Positions 24,978-33,390 of a stretch of 64,000 nt of DNA are shown piece after piece. Numbering within the stretch: position 1 is the first letter of the stretch; the number at the start of each line of letters is the position of its first letter. The notes beneath the pieces were generated by a model that searched no databases, was not told the DNA's origin, and worked only from the letters and a program-made list of their open reading frames with translations. The stretch spans positions 186,001 through 250,000 of the forward strand of contig CAXSBR010000001.1 of the NCBI GenBank assembly GCA_964236495.1, in the 5' to 3' direction. This stretch comes from CAXSBR01 sp964236495 (lineage in GTDB: Bacteria; Actinomycetota; Actinomycetes; Mycobacteriales; Jatrophihabitantaceae). The position numbers and the translations under genes were made by a program.

Positions 24978-25277
24978 ATGACAAGCACTGGTTCCGGAGC
25001 CGCGTGGTCGGCGGAGGATGGTTGGGGCGTAATCAATTCAGCCGATACTCCTGGTGGATGCTGGGCCCACTTCTCCGTGCTGAGCCTGCCCGGCTATCGC
25101 TCGCTGTTGCCCGGTGATGTGGTCGACTTCGAGTGGGAGAAGATTGACCAGGACGGCTATTCATACCGAGCGGTCGAGGTTCGTTCGAAGGGCGGTCGGA
25201 GTGGGCCGCCAGACCATCCTGCGGCTTCCGCAACGGCGTACCGAAGCACCTTGCAGATCACGCTTGATGACGGGTAG
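24978..25277 (+). CDS. Cold-shock-domain-like small protein
   Basis: A 99-residue protein whose first 65 residues resemble a cold-shock OB fold: SAEDGWGVINSADTPGGCWAHFS, LPGDVVDFEWEKIDQDGYSYRAVEV. The RNA-binding KGFGFI motif is changed to DGWGVI and the second motif (VFVHFS) to CWAHFS, so nucleic-acid binding may be altered. A Gly/Pro-rich tail follows. It differs from standard CspA proteins (about 67 residues, near-identical motifs). It is a lone gene between the HNH gene and the convergent carboxylase gene. ATG 24978 is preferred over the 18-residue upstream extension. Confidence 0.75.
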   Translation: MTSTGSGAAWSAEDGWGVINSADTPGGCWAHFSVLSLPGYRSLLPGDVVDFEWEKIDQDGYSYRAVEVRSKGGRSGPPDHPAASATAYRSTLQITLDDG

Positions 25278-25298
25278 CCGATCAGGAGCACGTCGAGC

Positions 25299-27074
25299 TC
25301 AGTCCTTGATCTCACAAAGAGTGCTGCCGGCCGTTACTACGGCCCCTACCTCGGCCTTCAGGCCCGACACCGTGCCCGCTTTGTGCGCGGTGATGGCCTG
25401 CTCCATCTTCATGGCCTCCAGCACGACCACGAGGTCGCCGACGGCAACCGACGCGCCGTCCTCCACCGCAATCTTGACCAACGTGCCCTGCATCGGGGCA
25501 GTAAGTGCGTCTCCGTCGACGACGGGCAGCGCCACCCCGGCGGTCTTCTTCGACGACCGCCTGGGCACAGCTTTGCGCGCCACGCCCGCCACCACAGCAC
25601 CGCTGGCGCCGACGGCGCCGAACCACGCCGGAAGCCCCACCTCCAGACGCTTGCCGCTGACCTCGACGACGACGGTCTCGCGGTGCTCGTCGTCGGGCAG
25701 CCCGCCCGCTCGGCCGGAGAATGGTGCGATCTGGTTGTCGAACTCGGTCTCGATCCACTGCGTGAACACGCTGAACGGCTCGGACGTGAATGCGGGGTCC
25801 TCCACCACGGCGCGATGGAACGGTAGCGCTGTCGCCATGCCTTCGATCACGTATTCACCCAGGGCACGCCGGGAGCGGGCCAGCGCCTCGGCCCGGGTCG
25901 GCCCCCAGACGATCAGCTTGGCCAGCAGCGAGTCGAACGCGCCGCTGACCGCGGAGTTGCGCAGCACACCGGAGTCGACGCGCACGCCCGGCCCACTGGG
26001 TGCGACGTAGCGGGTGATCTTCCCGGGTGCGGGCAGGAAGCCCCGGCCGGCGTCCTCGCCATTGATGCGGAACTCGAACGCGTGCCCGCGCGGCACGGGA
26101 TCCTCGGTGAGGGTCAGCTTGTCGCCCTCGGCGATGCGGAACTGCTCGAGCACCAGGTCCACTCCGGCGGTCTCCTCGGTGACCGGGTGCTCCACCTGCA
26201 GGCGCGTGTTCACCTCGAGGAAGCTGATGACGCCGTCGTTGCCCACGAGGTACTCGACCGTGCCGGCGCCGTAGTAGCCGGCCTCGCGGCAGATCGCTTT
26301 CGCCGAGGAGGAGATGGTCTCGCGTTGAGCGTCGGTGAGGAACGGCGCCGGCGCCTCCTCCACCAGCTTCTGGTTGCGTCGCTGCAGCGTGCAGTCGCGG
26401 GTGCCGACGACGACGACGTTGCCGTGCTGATCAGCCAGAACCTGTGCCTCGACGTGGCGGGAGCGATCCAGGTAGCGCTCGACGAACACCTCGCCGCGCC
26501 CGAACGCCATCACCGCTTCGCGCACCGCGCTGTCGTAAAGCTCGGGAATCTCGGCCATCGTGCGTGCAATCTTCAGCCCGCGGCCGCCACCACCGAAGGC
26601 GGCCTTGATCGCGACCGGTAGGCCGAACGTCTGCGCGAAGCCCACGACCTCCGACGCGCCCACCGCGGGATGTTTCGTACCGGGCACCAGCGGAGCGCCG
26701 GCGCGCAGCGCGATGTGGCGTGCGGTCACCTTGTCACCCAGATCGCGGATTGACTGCGGTGACGGGCCGATCCAGGTCAGCTGCGCGTCGAGAACGGCCT
26801 GGGCGAAGTCGGCGTTCTCGGACAGGAAACCGTAGCCGGGATGGACGGCGTCGGCCTTGCTCTTGGCTGCGGCCTCGAGCACCTTGTCAATGGAGAGGTA
26901 GGACTCCGCGGCCGTCGCGCCGCCCAGGGCGAAGGCCTCGTCGGCCATCCGAACGTGCAGCGCGTCGCGGTCGGGGTCGGCGTAGACGGCCACCGAGGTA
27001 TATCCGGCGTCCTTGCACGCGCGGATCACCCGAACCGCGATCTCGCCGCGGTTCGCGATCAAAACTTTGCGCAC
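25299..27074 (-). CDS. accA3: Acyl-CoA (acetyl/propionyl-CoA) carboxylase alpha subunit: biotin carboxylase plus BCCP
   Basis: About 591 residues. The biotin carboxylase (residues 1-450) shows KVLIANRGEIAVRVIRA, the ATP-grasp loop AFGGGGRGLKIA, EVFVERYL, FLEVNTRLQVEHPVTEE and FEFRINGED. The C-terminal biotin carrier domain has VLEAMKMEQAI with the biotinylated Lys. It carboxylates biotin at ATP cost for transfer by beta subunits such as the one at 55350-56960; BirA (59570) would attach biotin. GTG 27074 has AGGGAG at good spacing; GTG 27080 overlaps that site. Mycobacterial accA3 is also close to maf, as here. Confidence 0.93.
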   Translation of the reverse strand: MRKVLIANRGEIAVRVIRACKDAGYTSVAVYADPDRDALHVRMADEAFALGGATAAESYLSIDKVLEAAAKSKADAVHPGYGFLSENADFAQAVLDAQLTWIGPSPQSIRDLGDKVTARHIALRAGAPLVPGTKHPAVGASEVVGFAQTFGLPVAIKAAFGGGGRGLKIARTMAEIPELYDSAVREAVMAFGRGEVFVERYLDRSRHVEAQVLADQHGNVVVVGTRDCTLQRRNQKLVEEAPAPFLTDAQRETISSSAKAICREAGYYGAGTVEYLVGNDGVISFLEVNTRLQVEHPVTEETAGVDLVLEQFRIAEGDKLTLTEDPVPRGHAFEFRINGEDAGRGFLPAPGKITRYVAPSGPGVRVDSGVLRNSAVSGAFDSLLAKLIVWGPTRAEALARSRRALGEYVIEGMATALPFHRAVVEDPAFTSEPFSVFTQWIETEFDNQIAPFSGRAGGLPDDEHRETVVVEVSGKRLEVGLPAWFGAVGASGAVVAGVARKAVPRRSSKKTAGVALPVVDGDALTAPMQGTLVKIAVEDGASVAVGDLVVVLEAMKMEQAITAHKAGTVSGLKAEVGAVVTAGSTLCEIKD

Positions 27075-27170
27075 CAGCACGCTCCCTGAGCTACCCGGAT
27101 ATACCGCAAACGGACGTTACACGCGAGCGAGCACCCGAAGAACGTCCCGACGGGCGAGCGGTCTGCGCTG

Positions 27171-27812
27171 TCAGCCCGACCGCGCGGGGAATCCGCGCAG
27201 GCCGATGTCGCCCAGGCCGTAGCCGAGTTCGGCGAGCATGCGGCGCAGCAGCGGCAGGGAGAGTCCGACGACGCTGTGGTGATCGCCGTCGACGGCCTCG
27301 ACGAACCAGCCGCCGATGCCGTCGACGGTGAAGGCTCCGGCGACCTCGAGCGGCTCGCCGGTGGAGACGTAGGCCGCGATTTCTTCGTCGGTGGCGTCGG
27401 CGAAGCGCACAGCGGTGGAGGCGATGGCCGAGAGTGACCGGCCGCCGGGCGCGAGCAGTGTGTGCCCGGTGTGCAGCACTGCGGTGCGTCCGCGCATCGC
27501 CAGCCACCGGGCGGTGGCTCGAGCGGCGGTGTGCGGCTTGCCGAGTGGGACGCCGTCCAATTCCAGCAGCGAGTCGCAACCGAGTACCAGCGCGGGCCGG
27601 CTGAGCTTGGTGGGCTGGCTGAGCGAGGCGGCGACGTCGCTGGCCTTGGCGGTGGCCAGCAACTGCACGAGCTCGGCGGCGGTGTCGGCGCTGACGGCAT
27701 CCTCGTCCACGGCGCTGACGACGACCTCGGGCTCGACGCCGGCCGCGTGCAGCGTCGCCAACCGTGCCGGCGAGGCCGACGCAAGCACGAAGCGGATAGG
27801 GGCCTGGGTCAT
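27171..27812 (-). CDS. maf: Maf-family nucleoside triphosphate pyrophosphatase
   Basis: A 213-residue cytoplasmic enzyme that hydrolyses non-canonical or pyrimidine NTPs to NMP and pyrophosphate. Family marks: LASASPARLATLHAAGVEPEV (normally LASxSPxR), VLGCDSLLELDG (metal-binding Asp), GKPHTAARATARW, AYVSTGEPLEVAGAFTVDGIGGWFVEAVDGDHHSVVGLSLPLL. The family Gly-Ala-Tyr/Phe and Asn-Val-Val-Gly region reads HHSVVGL here. It lies downstream of no close gene on its strand, but the carboxylase alpha gene follows after about 100 bp, as in mycobacteria. Confidence 0.92.
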   Translation of the reverse strand: MTQAPIRFVLASASPARLATLHAAGVEPEVVVSAVDEDAVSADTAAELVQLLATAKASDVAASLSQPTKLSRPALVLGCDSLLELDGVPLGKPHTAARATARWLAMRGRTAVLHTGHTLLAPGGRSLSAIASTAVRFADATDEEIAAYVSTGEPLEVAGAFTVDGIGGWFVEAVDGDHHSVVGLSLPLLRRMLAELGYGLGDIGLRGFPARSG

Positions 27813-27845
27813 CAGCTCACAATCTACGGGGTCCGCTCGCTGGAG

Positions 27846-27876
27846 GGTCAGCTCCTTCGTCGCTCGATGCTCACCC
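27846..27876 (-). repeat. Degenerate copy of the dispersed GGTGAGCA element
   Basis: Read on the minus strand this gives GGTGAGCATCGAGCGA, then CGAAGGAGCTGACC. It matches the element at 43722-43752 for its first 16 bases and then diverges. It sits in the short divergent gap between maf and the kinase gene at 27908. Confidence 0.6.
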
Positions 27877-27907
27877 GTTGTGAAGCGCAGTCGGTCACTC
27901 TGGTGCA

Positions 27908-28510
27908 GTGACCTCTTCCCGCGTGGTGGCGCTGGCCGACGTGCTGGCCGATGTTCGAGCGCACCCGGCCCGCGGTGCCGTGCGCGTCGTGGGCATCGAC
28001 GGACCGTCGGCGTCGGGCAAGTCCACGCTGGCCCGACGGTTGCAGCAGCTGGCGCCGGGCACCGCGCTGGTCAAGGGCGACGATTTTGTGTCCTGGACCG
28101 ATCTGCAGACATGGTGGCCGCGATTCGAGGCCGAGGTGCTCACCCCGCTGCGGGCCGGGCGCGACGCCCGGTACCAGGTGCGCGACTGGATCGGCGACGA
28201 GTTCGGCTCGGCACTGAAGCGTTGGAAGATCGCGCGCGCCAGTCCGTTGGTGATCGTCGAAGGCGTCAGCATGACGCGGGCCACGGCTGGGGTGGACTTC
28301 GCAATCTGGATCGAGGCACCGCAAGACACCCGGCTGGAGCGGGGCTTGGCGCGCGACGGCGCGGACCATCTCGGCGTCTGGGCGAACTGGCTGCAGATGG
28401 AGCGCGACTTCTTCGCCCACGACGGCACCAAGCAGCGCGCGGACCTGCGTCTGGACGGCGCTGCCGCACTTGCCTACGACGCCGCGACGCAGGCCGTGCT
28501 GCTGGAGTGA
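27908..28510 (+). CDS. Uridine kinase-like P-loop kinase
   Basis: A 200-residue P-loop NTPase of the uridine kinase/phosphoribulokinase-like group, starting at GTG 27908. Walker A is GIDGPSASGKSTLARRL (near residue 35). LVKGDDFVSW provides an acidic pair for metal and substrate, and VIVEGVSMTRATAGVDFAIWIEA is the second acidic motif. An Arg-rich lid precedes DFFAHDGTKQRADL. It should phosphorylate a small substrate, perhaps a nucleoside; specificity cannot be told. The gene is convergent with the PrmC-like gene, 2 bp apart. Confidence 0.82.
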   Translation: MTSSRVVALADVLADVRAHPARGAVRVVGIDGPSASGKSTLARRLQQLAPGTALVKGDDFVSWTDLQTWWPRFEAEVLTPLRAGRDARYQVRDWIGDEFGSALKRWKIARASPLVIVEGVSMTRATAGVDFAIWIEAPQDTRLERGLARDGADHLGVWANWLQMERDFFAHDGTKQRADLRLDGAAALAYDAATQAVLLE

Positions 28511-28512
28511 GG

Positions 28513-29298
28513 TCAACTCTGCCTGCGGGCGGAGACGACGGTGGCGCCAATATCGTCGTCGCGGTCGACCCGTACCGAGAGACCGCTGTCGGCGAAGACG
28601 CTCCCGGCGGTGATTGCCTGCGCCTCGCTGGTCTCCACCAACGCCGATCCGCCGGGCGCCAGCCACGTCGGCGCGTCGGCGGCGAGGCGGCGTTGGACGT
28701 CCAGGCCGTCGCCGCCGCCGTCGAGGGCGATGCGTGGCTCGTAGAATCGCGCCTCGGCCGGCAGCAGCTCGATCTCGGCCGTCGGTACGTAGGGCGTGTT
28801 GACCATCAGCACGTCGATGCGACCGCGCAGCGTGCTCGGCAGTGCCTGGAACAGGTCGCCGACGTAGACGTAGCCGGCCCTACTGGGCAGGTTGCGGCGG
28901 GCGTAGTCGACCGCGTTCGGGTCGATGTCGGCGGCGTAGACCAGCGCCGACGGCACCGCGGCCAGCACCGTGGCGGCTAAGGCGCCGGCGCCGCAGCACA
29001 GCTCGACCACCACCGCCGGTGGCGGGTACCCGCGCACCAACGCCACCGCCTGCACCGCGAGGAACTCCGTGCGCCGGCGCGGCACGAAAACTCCCGGCCC
29101 GACCGCGACCCGCAGTCCGCAGAACTGTGCCCAGCCCAGAACTTGCTCCAACGGCAGGCCTGCCACTCGCTGCACGATCAGCTGCTCCAGGTCGGCTGCC
29201 GTCGAGGCGGCGGCCGTCAGCAGCGCAGCCTCGTCCTCGGCATAGACGCACCCCGCGGCTCGCAGCCGCGCCACCACCGCAGCACGGTCGACCCCCAC
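28513..29298 (-). CDS. PrmC/HemK-related protein N5-glutamine methyltransferase
   Basis: A 261-residue SAM-dependent methyltransferase. The SAM motif is VVELCCGAGALAATVL and the acidic loop is YAADIDPNAVDYARRN. The active-site signature, NPPY in PrmC, reads NTPY here (VLMVNTPYVPTAEI), followed by EPRIALDGGGDGLDVQRRL as in PrmC. A shortened N-terminal helical domain carries LPLEQVLGWAQFCGLRVAVGPGVFVPRRRTEFL. It belongs to the PrmC-related group found beside true PrmC in actinobacteria, whose substrate is not settled. The Thr in the motif is unusual. Divergent from the MTA phosphorylase gene. Confidence 0.85.
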   Translation of the reverse strand: MGVDRAAVVARLRAAGCVYAEDEAALLTAAASTAADLEQLIVQRVAGLPLEQVLGWAQFCGLRVAVGPGVFVPRRRTEFLAVQAVALVRGYPPPAVVVELCCGAGALAATVLAAVPSALVYAADIDPNAVDYARRNLPSRAGYVYVGDLFQALPSTLRGRIDVLMVNTPYVPTAEIELLPAEARFYEPRIALDGGGDGLDVQRRLAADAPTWLAPGGSALVETSEAQAITAGSVFADSGLSVRVDRDDDIGATVVSARRQS

Positions 29299-29369
29299 AG
29301 CGCCACGCTAACAACGCCTCGGCGCAGAACTGTCGGAACTGTCGCAGCGTCGCACTAGGGTTCGCGGGC

Positions 29370-30227
29370 GTGAGCACCCCAGCCGACATCCGAGCTGACA
29401 TCCCGGCGGACACACCGGCCCGGAGTGCACCGGTCAACGTCGGCATCCTGGGCGGATCGGGCTTCTACGAGCTGCTCGAGGACGCCGAGTACGTCGTCGT
29501 CGACACGCCGTTCGGCGCGCCCAGCGACGCGATTGCCATCGGTAATCTGGCCGGGCGCCGGGTCGCTTTCCTGCCCCGGCACGCAACCGACCACCGCTTC
29601 GCCCCGCACCGCGTCAACTACCGCTCCAACCTGTGGGCACTGCGCAGCCTGGGAGTGCGCCAGTTGTTGTCGCTGTCGGCGGTCGGGTCGCTGCGCGCGG
29701 AGTACGGCCCGGGCACGCTGGTGACGCCCGACCAGGTCGTCGACCGCACCTCCGGGCGCAGCTCGACCTACAACGACGCTGACAACGGCGTCGCTCACGT
29801 CGCGTTCGCCGATCCGTACTGCCCGCGCGGGCGGGCGGCCGCAGCCCAGAGTGCCGCCGTCGACCCGGTCGTGGACGAGGCGACGCTGGTGGTGATCGAC
29901 GGGCCGCGGTTCTCCTCGCGGGCGGAGAGCCTGGAGTACCAGAGCCACGGCTGGTCGATCATCGGCATGACGGGGATGCCTGAAGCCGGCCTGGCACGCG
30001 AGCTTGCGCTGTGCTTCACCGTCCTGGCGCTGGTCACCGATACCGACGCCGGCGTCGAGGTGGGCGCCGGCGTCACCCATGCCGGGGTGATGGAGCAGTT
30101 CGCAGCCAACATTCCGCGACTGCGGGCATGGCTGGCGCGCACCGTGGCAGCACTGCCCGCCGAGCAGGGCGACTGCGTCTGCGCTCAGGTCTACGCCGCC
30201 ACCACGCCGCCGTTCGAGCTGCCGTGA
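29370..30227 (+). CDS. mtnP: S-methyl-5'-thioadenosine phosphorylase
   Basis: About 285 residues from GTG 29370 (the longer frame overlaps the divergent gene). Purine nucleoside phosphorylase family: GILGGSGFYE (phosphate site), RHATDHRFAPHRVNYRSNLWALRSLG, IDGPRFSSRAESLEYQ and IIGMTGMPEAGLARELALC. These match MTA phosphorylase, which splits 5'-methylthioadenosine into adenine and methylthioribose-1-phosphate. Related enzymes also act on other 5'-modified adenosines. The next gene, an epimerase, starts 45 bp later, and two small transferase genes follow further on, so the product sugar phosphate may feed a nearby pathway. Confidence 0.9.
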   Translation: MSTPADIRADIPADTPARSAPVNVGILGGSGFYELLEDAEYVVVDTPFGAPSDAIAIGNLAGRRVAFLPRHATDHRFAPHRVNYRSNLWALRSLGVRQLLSLSAVGSLRAEYGPGTLVTPDQVVDRTSGRSSTYNDADNGVAHVAFADPYCPRGRAAAAQSAAVDPVVDEATLVVIDGPRFSSRAESLEYQSHGWSIIGMTGMPEAGLARELALCFTVLALVTDTDAGVEVGAGVTHAGVMEQFAANIPRLRAWLARTVAALPAEQGDCVCAQVYAATTPPFELP

Positions 30228-30272
30228 CGGGCGCACTGTGATGACGGGCACAGTGAAGACGGGAGCGCGCTG

Positions 30273-31319
30273 GTGAAGGTGCTGCTGACCGGTGGCGCCG
30301 GTTTCATCGGGTCTCGGGTGCTGGCGGAGTTGCTGCGGCGCGGGCACGACGTGCGGGTGCTGGACAGTCTGCGCGACGACGTCCACCACGGTGCTGTGCC
30401 AGTACTGCCCGACGGCGTGCAGCTGGTGCAGGCCGACATCCGAGATGCCGTCGCCGTCGCCGGTGCCCTTCGGGGGCAGGAGGCGGTGTGCCATCTGGCC
30501 GCCAAAGTGGGTCTGGGCGTCGACCTCGACGACCTGCCCGACTACGCCAGCAGCAACGACTACGGCACCGCGATGCTGCTGGCGCAGATGGCGCGCGCCG
30601 GAATCGGGCGGTTGACATTGGCCAGCTCGATGGTTGCCTACGGCGAAGGCCGCGGCCGGTGCGCCGAGCACGGACTGGTGATGCCGGCGCCCCGACGGGA
30701 GCCGGATCTGGCGGCAGGGCGGTTCGAGCCGCCCTGCCCCCAGTGCGGCCGTCCTCTCGAGCCGGCGCTGGTCGGCGAGGATGCCGGCGTGGATCCGCGC
30801 AACGCCTACGCCGCCAGCAAGGTGGCACAGGAGCATCTCAGCGCCGCCTGGGCGCGGGGCAGCGGCGGGTCGGTCGCGGCGATGCGCTACCACAACGTCT
30901 TCGGCCCGGGTCTGCCGCGCGACACCCCTTACGCCGGAGTGGCGGCGATCTTTCTGTCCGCACTGCGCCGGGGAGAGGCACCGGCCGTGTACGAAGACGG
31001 CGGCCAGCGACGCGACTTCGTGCACGTCGACGACGTCGCCGCGGCCACCGTCGCCGCGGTCGAGCGCCACGCTGGAGACGGTGCCGGCTTTCGCGCCTAC
31101 AACGTGGGTTCGGGCACGGTACGCACGGTCGGTGATCTGGCCGACGCGCTGGCACACGCCGTCGGGGGACCGGAGCCGGTGCGCACCGGGCAGTACCGCC
31201 TGGGCGACGTTCGGCACATCACCGCCGACTCAGCCCGCCTGCGGACCGAGCTGGGCTGGCAGGCGCGTCAGGACTTTGACGAAGGAATGGCCGAGCTGGC
31301 CGACGCTCTCGGTAACTGA
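30273..31319 (+). CDS. NAD-dependent sugar epimerase/dehydratase with a Cys-rich insertion
   Basis: A 348-residue extended SDR. Residues 1-20 are the Rossmann motif (MKVLLTGGAGFIGSRVL); LASSMVAYGEG carries the Ser region and NAYAASK the catalytic Tyr-Lys. Between them (residues ~128-155) an insertion holds CAEHGLVMPAP and PPCPQCGRPL, three Cys plus a His in a zinc-ribbon-like spacing, which ordinary epimerases lack. The C-terminal substrate lobe includes DFVHVDDVA. It would epimerise or dehydrate a nucleotide sugar. It starts at GTG 30273, 45 bp after mtnP, and is probably in its operon. Confidence 0.88.
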   Translation: MKVLLTGGAGFIGSRVLAELLRRGHDVRVLDSLRDDVHHGAVPVLPDGVQLVQADIRDAVAVAGALRGQEAVCHLAAKVGLGVDLDDLPDYASSNDYGTAMLLAQMARAGIGRLTLASSMVAYGEGRGRCAEHGLVMPAPRREPDLAAGRFEPPCPQCGRPLEPALVGEDAGVDPRNAYAASKVAQEHLSAAWARGSGGSVAAMRYHNVFGPGLPRDTPYAGVAAIFLSALRRGEAPAVYEDGGQRRDFVHVDDVAAATVAAVERHAGDGAGFRAYNVGSGTVRTVGDLADALAHAVGGPEPVRTGQYRLGDVRHITADSARLRTELGWQARQDFDEGMAELADALGN

Positions 31320-31390
31320 CGGTCAGCCGACCAGCAGTTGACGACCAGCCATGACCAGCCGGTGGGCAGCCGACCGGCCGTCAGCCGCCG

Positions 31391-32539
31391 CTAACGAGCC
31401 GCCGGCAGGCGCAAGGTGAACTCGCAGCCGCCGTCGACGTTGTCCGCGCGCACCGTGCCGCCATGCGCGACCAGGATGCCTCGGGTGATGGCCAGCCCGA
31501 GCCCCGCTCCGCCCAGAACCTCCGGTTCGGGGCTACGAGCCTGCTCGCCGCGGTAACCGACATCGAAGATGCGTCCGATCACGTCGGGTGAAATCCCGCC
31601 GCACTCGTCACGCACGAGTACCTCGACGGCAGGCTCCCCGGCCCGCTCCGAATCGCCGTCGGTTCCGTTCGCCGCCCGCACCCGGACGCACACCGATCCC
31701 GCCGGGCGGGTGTGGCGCACGGCGTTGGCCACCACGTTGGTCACGGCACGGTTGAGTTCGCGAGAATCGCCGCTGACGACGAGCCCGGGGGCGGCCTCGC
31801 CGGTGAGCGTCACGTCCTGCACCCGCGCCAACGGTTCCAGCGAAGCCAGACAGTCCGACACCACGTCGCCCACATCGATGCGGTCAGCGCCCGGACGCAG
31901 CACGCCGGCCTGGATGCGCGCCAGCTCGAACAAGTCGTCCACCATGCCGGTCAGCGTTTCGACGTCGACGCGGATCTGCTTGTAATAGCGCTCGGGTGCG
32001 TCGACCATGCCGTCCTCGAGCGCCTCGGCCATCGCGCGCAGCCCCGCCAGCGGCGTGCGCAGATCGTGGGACACCCAAGCCACCAGCTCGCGTCGCGATG
32101 CTTCCAGCGCCCGTTCCCGCTCGCCGGCCGTGTGCAGCCGCCCGGCCGCCTCGTCCACCTGCAGCCGCAGAGACTCCAGCTCGGTGCGCAGTCGACGGCC
32201 GGCCTCGGGCTTCCTGCCCTCGCCGATGGCCTGCATCGCCTGCACCACGATCTTCTTGTCCCGCGCCAGGGAGTGGGCGCCCGAGAACGCGGTGGCCGCG
32301 GAGATCAACCCGGCGGCCACGGCGACGACGACGGCCACCCGGAAGTCACCGGAGGCATACAGCATCGAGTGCTCCGCGCCGATGACCGCGCCCAGCGAGG
32401 CAAAGGTGCCGATGAGCACCGGCGAGGCGAGCTGGCCGGCGAACGTGCGGCGCAGTGGAATCGTGGCCGCCCACGTTGCCAGGCCCACCGCCAGCGCCCA
32501 CAGGGTGGCCGTGAAGACAACGCTGCCGGTGTGGTTCAC
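31391..32539 (-). CDS. Membrane sensor histidine kinase (OmpR-partner type)
   Basis: A 382-residue kinase. The N-terminal ~100 residues hold three or four hydrophobic segments with almost no extracellular loop, followed by a HAMP-like linker. The HisKA box is ELVAWVSHDLRTPLAGLRAMAE and the ATPase domain has NRAVTNVVANAVRHTRP, VRDECGGISPD and GGAGLGLAITRGILVAHGG. The lack of a sensor loop suggests membrane or intracellular sensing. Its GTG start overlaps the TGA of the regulator gene (GTGA at 32536-32539), so the pair is coupled. The longer frame to 33076 is a shadow of the regulator. Confidence 0.92.
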   Translation of the reverse strand: MNHTGSVVFTATLWALAVGLATWAATIPLRRTFAGQLASPVLIGTFASLGAVIGAEHSMLYASGDFRVAVVVAVAAGLISAATAFSGAHSLARDKKIVVQAMQAIGEGRKPEAGRRLRTELESLRLQVDEAAGRLHTAGERERALEASRRELVAWVSHDLRTPLAGLRAMAEALEDGMVDAPERYYKQIRVDVETLTGMVDDLFELARIQAGVLRPGADRIDVGDVVSDCLASLEPLARVQDVTLTGEAAPGLVVSGDSRELNRAVTNVVANAVRHTRPAGSVCVRVRAANGTDGDSERAGEPAVEVLVRDECGGISPDVIGRIFDVGYRGEQARSPEPEVLGGAGLGLAITRGILVAHGGTVRADNVDGGCEFTLRLPAAR

Positions 32540-33264
32540 GGCCGGGCGCCGACCGGCTGGGCGACCGGGGAACTTTGCTGGCCGGTCGGAAGCTCCAGCC
32601 GGTAGCCCACGCCCCACACCGTCTGGATCAGCTTCGGATCCGACGGGTCGTCCTCGACCTTCTCCCGCAAGCGCCGAACGTGCACCGTGACGGTGGACTG
32701 GTCGCCGAAGGTCCAGCCCCACACAGCCGACATCAATTCGTTGCGGCTGAACGCCACGCCTGGGCGGCTCAGCAGATAGGCGAGCAGGTCGAACTCGCGC
32801 ACGGTCAGGGCAAGCTCGGTTTCGCCGCGGGTGGCGCGGCGAGACGACGGCTCGACTGTGACGTCGCCGGCGCGTAATACACCGGCCGGCGCAGGCGCGC
32901 TCGAGCGGCGTCGCAGCAGGGACTCCACCCGCAGCACCAGCTCGCGAGGTGAAAACGGCTTGGTGAGGTAGTCGTCCGCGCCTGTTTCCAGGCCCGCGAT
33001 CCGGTCGTCCTCGTCGGCAAGTGCGGTCAGCATGATCACCAGGATGTCGGGATGATCGCGGCGTACCTGCCGGCATACCTGCAGGCCGTCCACCTCGGGC
33101 AGCATCAGGTCCAGCACGATCAGGTCCGGCGGGTTCGCGTCGATGGCCCGCAGTGCGGCGGCACCGTCGGCGGCGCTGCTGACATCGTGACCGGTGCGAG
33201 CCAGATAACCCGTCACCACCTCAGTGAGGGTGACGTCGTCGTCGACCACCAGGATGCGCGCCAT
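32536..33264 (-). CDS. OmpR/PhoB-family response regulator
   Basis: A 242-residue regulator. The receiver domain shows VVDDD, the phospho-Asp in LIVLDLMLPEVDG, Thr in MLTALADE and Lys in DYLTKPFSPRELVLRV. The winged-helix output domain (residues ~135-230) includes LALTVREFDLLAYLLSRPG, FSRNELMSAVWGW, STVTVHVRRLREKVEDDP and IQTVWGVGYRLE. It is followed by the kinase gene in the same operon. The divergent glycosyltransferase gene 126 bp away is a natural first candidate target. Confidence 0.94.
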   Translation of the reverse strand: MARILVVDDDVTLTEVVTGYLARTGHDVSSAADGAAALRAIDANPPDLIVLDLMLPEVDGLQVCRQVRRDHPDILVIMLTALADEDDRIAGLETGADDYLTKPFSPRELVLRVESLLRRRSSAPAPAGVLRAGDVTVEPSSRRATRGETELALTVREFDLLAYLLSRPGVAFSRNELMSAVWGWTFGDQSTVTVHVRRLREKVEDDPSDPKLIQTVWGVGYRLELPTGQQSSPVAQPVGARP

Positions 33265-33390
33265 GATTGCATCAGGGTAGGCGCGCGCCGACGTCGAACT
33301 GCGGGTCGTCCGCGCGGGCGGCGCAGAGCGTTACCGGACGGTAAGCCCTGGCCAGGGCGCCTATGCACCGGCGCTCCCTAGGGTGAAATC

